DNA of 64,000 bases. Origin: Fluviicola sp. XM-24bin1. Lineage in GTDB: Bacteria; Bacteroidota; Bacteroidia; Flavobacteriales_D; Crocinitomicaceae. Every line of letters starts with the position of its first letter. Positions within the stretch are counted from its first letter, which is position 1. Below, one piece after another: positions 62,510 through 64,000 of the stretch. Where the stretch lies: NCBI GenBank assembly GCA_003149635.1, contig QCWI01000009.1, forward strand, positions 62,001-126,000. Direction: 5' to 3'. The notes beneath the pieces are model-generated. The model had not been told where the DNA came from and ran no database searches. It was given only the letters and a program-made list of their open reading frames with translations. Made by a program: the position numbers and the translations under genes.

Positions 62510-63562
62510 ATGAAAAAACAAGCAATCATATACGCATTACTAGTTGGAGCAGCATTTATTGTACCTGCCTGCGCACCAGCCGAGGATAAAGAAAAAGAAG
62601 AAGAGCAAGGTTCTTCCGCTGCGAAAGTTGAAGTAGCAGATGTAGAACTCACCTCTTTCGAACACCGGATCCGCGTGCAAGGAAACGTGGAAACGGATGA
62701 AGACGTCATGCTTACTGCAGAAATGGGAGGACTTATCACTTCCGTTCGCGTGAAAGAAGGACAAGTAGTCAACAAAGGAACCATCATTGCAACAGTTGAC
62801 GCTTCCATTCTAGCATCAAACATGCAAGAGTTGAAGACCCAATTGGAGTTTGCCGAATACATGCTCGAAAAGCAAGAAGAGCTGAACAAGCGGGGTGTTG
62901 GATCCGAATTCGAATTGGAGCAAGCAAAGAACCAAGTGAACTCATTGAAAGCAAGTATGGCTTCATTGGGGACACAACAAGGAAAAGCGGTAATTCGTGC
63001 TCCGTTCAAAGGAACCATTGATCAGGTTTATGCAGTAAAAGGTCAAATGGCTGGCCCTTCTGCACCTGTAGTACGATTGGTAAACAGCAACGAAGTAAAC
63101 ATCACAGCTTCTATCTCTGAAAAGCACTATAAAAGTGTAAAAGAAGGAACTGAAATGGAAGTTTCTTTCCCAAACTACGGAGACATGAAAATGAATCTGA
63201 AGGTGGAGACAGTAGGAAACTACATCGAACCAACAAACCGTACTTTCCGCATCAAAACAACAGTGAAGGACAACAAGGAATTACTTCCAAATATGTTGGC
63301 TGAGATCAGCATCACAGACATGTCTGTTGAAGAAGGAATCGTTATTCCAGCGGAAGCTATTTTGATTGATCAGGAAAGTAACGATTACGTTTACGTAGTT
63401 GATAATGGAAAATCCAAGAAGCAAATCGTTGAAGTAATTGAGCGGTACGAAGGTAAAGCCCTAATTAAGGTAGGAGTCCTAAACGAGGGTGATCAAGTGG
63501 TCGTGAAAGGTGCCAGAGGTATCGGAGACGGAACTACTCTCAAGATTGCCACATCTAAGTAA
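62510..63562 (+). CDS. HlyD-family RND efflux adaptor
   Basis: A 350-residue periplasmic adaptor with a lipoprotein signal ending VPAC (Cys21). Barrel-sandwich halves are GNVETDEDVMLTAEMGGLIT and TQQGKAVIRAPFKGTIDQVY with a coiled-coil hairpin between (QELKTQLEFAEYMLEKQEEL). It links the RND pump to TolC. The pump gene starts 12 bases after. Confidence 0.94.
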   Translation: MKKQAIIYALLVGAAFIVPACAPAEDKEKEEEQGSSAAKVEVADVELTSFEHRIRVQGNVETDEDVMLTAEMGGLITSVRVKEGQVVNKGTIIATVDASILASNMQELKTQLEFAEYMLEKQEELNKRGVGSEFELEQAKNQVNSLKASMASLGTQQGKAVIRAPFKGTIDQVYAVKGQMAGPSAPVVRLVNSNEVNITASISEKHYKSVKEGTEMEVSFPNYGDMKMNLKVETVGNYIEPTNRTFRIKTTVKDNKELLPNMLAEISITDMSVEEGIVIPAEAILIDQESNDYVYVVDNGKSKKQIVEVIERYEGKALIKVGVLNEGDQVVVKGARGIGDGTTLKIATSK

Positions 63563-63574
63563 GAACGGTTAGAA

Positions 63575-64000
63575 ATGGAAAAGAAATCGAAAGGCTTTGG
63601 GTTATCAACCCTTGCCGTAAACAATAGAAAAACCGTCTTCCTGATTGCCGTGGTAATCATCTTGGGAGGACTGGGTGCCTATCAATCAATGCCGAAGGAG
63701 AATTTCCCGGAACTTCAAATCCCGGAAATTTATATCGGTGTTGCGAAACCAGGTTCATCGCCTGAGTACATGTCTGAGAAAATTGCCAAGAACGTCGAAA
63801 AGGAACTTGGTGGAATCAAACTCGTTGACGAAATCAATACGAACTCAGTTCACGGATATACGACGATTCGTGTGAAGTTCGACTTCAAAATGCCGGTAGA
63901 TAAGGCATTGCAGAAAGTGAAAGATGCCGTTGACGATGCACGAGCGGATGCTAGCTTCCCAGACTTACCGGTAGAACCGAATATCTTCGAGATGGATCCA
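63575..64000 (+). CDS. RND efflux pump inner-membrane subunit, N-terminal part
   Basis: The frame runs open to the window end, giving the first 142 residues. It begins MEKKSKGFGLSTLAVNNRKT with the first membrane helix (VFLIAVVIILGGLGAYQSM), then the porter-domain start NFPELQIPEIYIGVAKPGSS, which fits an AcrB/HAE-type transporter. It is the third pump gene of the TetR-led operon. Confidence 0.93.
   Translation, partial: MEKKSKGFGLSTLAVNNRKTVFLIAVVIILGGLGAYQSMPKENFPELQIPEIYIGVAKPGSSPEYMSEKIAKNVEKELGGIKLVDEINTNSVHGYTTIRVKFDFKMPVDKALQKVKDAVDDARADASFPDLPVEPNIFEMDP

Overview
The window is a dense, mostly housekeeping stretch of a Bacteroidota chromosome, most likely order Flavobacteriales; a family such as Crocinitomicaceae is only my guess. 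The evidence is type IX secretion (T9SS) cargo and PorP/SprF proteins, several promoters of the Bacteroidota form TTG-N17-20-TAnnTTTG, families largely confined to the phylum (DUF2723, DUF2480, type A and B T9SS sorting domains), and many ATGA or TAATG gene overlaps. No phage, insertion sequence or CRISPR array is visible.

Layout. 1-5.5 kb: the end of 4-hydroxyphenylpyruvate dioxygenase, a LiaF-like/LytS/LytR envelope-sensing operon, tryptophan 2,3-dioxygenase and purE. 5.6-8.6 kb: a NamZ-type muramidase lipoprotein divergent from a LolC/E-type permease. 8.8-17.2 kb: a minus-strand T9SS/adhesin locus with a small secreted protein, an 1846-residue repeat adhesin, PorP/SprF, and a PD40/SprB-repeat envelope protein. 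17.3-19.1 kb: a leucine-rich-repeat protein, RibF and a small lipoprotein. 19.2-23.1 kb: sufA-sufB-sufC-sufD. 23-26.1 kb: a helical-repeat protein, a solute-binding lipoprotein, a rhomboid protease and a SixA-like phosphatase. 26.2-30.7 kb: an ECF sigma factor coupled to a protein that appears to run from cytoplasm to outer membrane, then a lipoprotein and a T9SS cargo protein. Next come rnpB, a T9SS esterase, isocitrate dehydrogenase, a carbonic anhydrase facing an SbtA-like bicarbonate transporter, tRNA-Gln with an integrase-like remnant beside it, and a large DUF2723 membrane protein followed by a polysaccharide deacetylase. 42.5-48.7 kb: DUF2480, a frameshifted MFS transporter, an Rrf2 regulator, a four-gene sensor cassette and thiL. 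48.7-57.2 kb: an unknown helical protein, a propeller histidine kinase with its LytTR regulator, an orphan attenuator-like element, an alpha/beta hydrolase and an aminopeptidase P. 57.3-64 kb: duplicated small proteins behind a duplicated palindrome, a lipoprotein, a CTP-synthase-related protein, RNase H1, and a TetR-TolC-HlyD-RND efflux operon cut by the window end.

The best candidate for an unusual system is the unit at 26255-29612. The sigma gene overlaps (ATGA) a 570-residue protein with four cytoplasmic repeats of exactly 41 residues, one transmembrane helix, an Asn-rich linker and a short C-terminal beta-barrel-like domain, and that gene overlaps (ATGA) a lipoprotein gene. The architecture matches the dual membrane-spanning anti-sigma (Dma) idea described in Bacteroides, but the tandem cytoplasmic repeats are striking. 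Other notable items are the 15-bp palindrome duplicated with its small-protein paralogues at 57.3-58.0 kb, the orphan leader-peptide/terminator element at 54.9 kb, the four-gene overlapping sensor cassette at 44.9-47.3 kb, and several dispersed intergenic repeat families.
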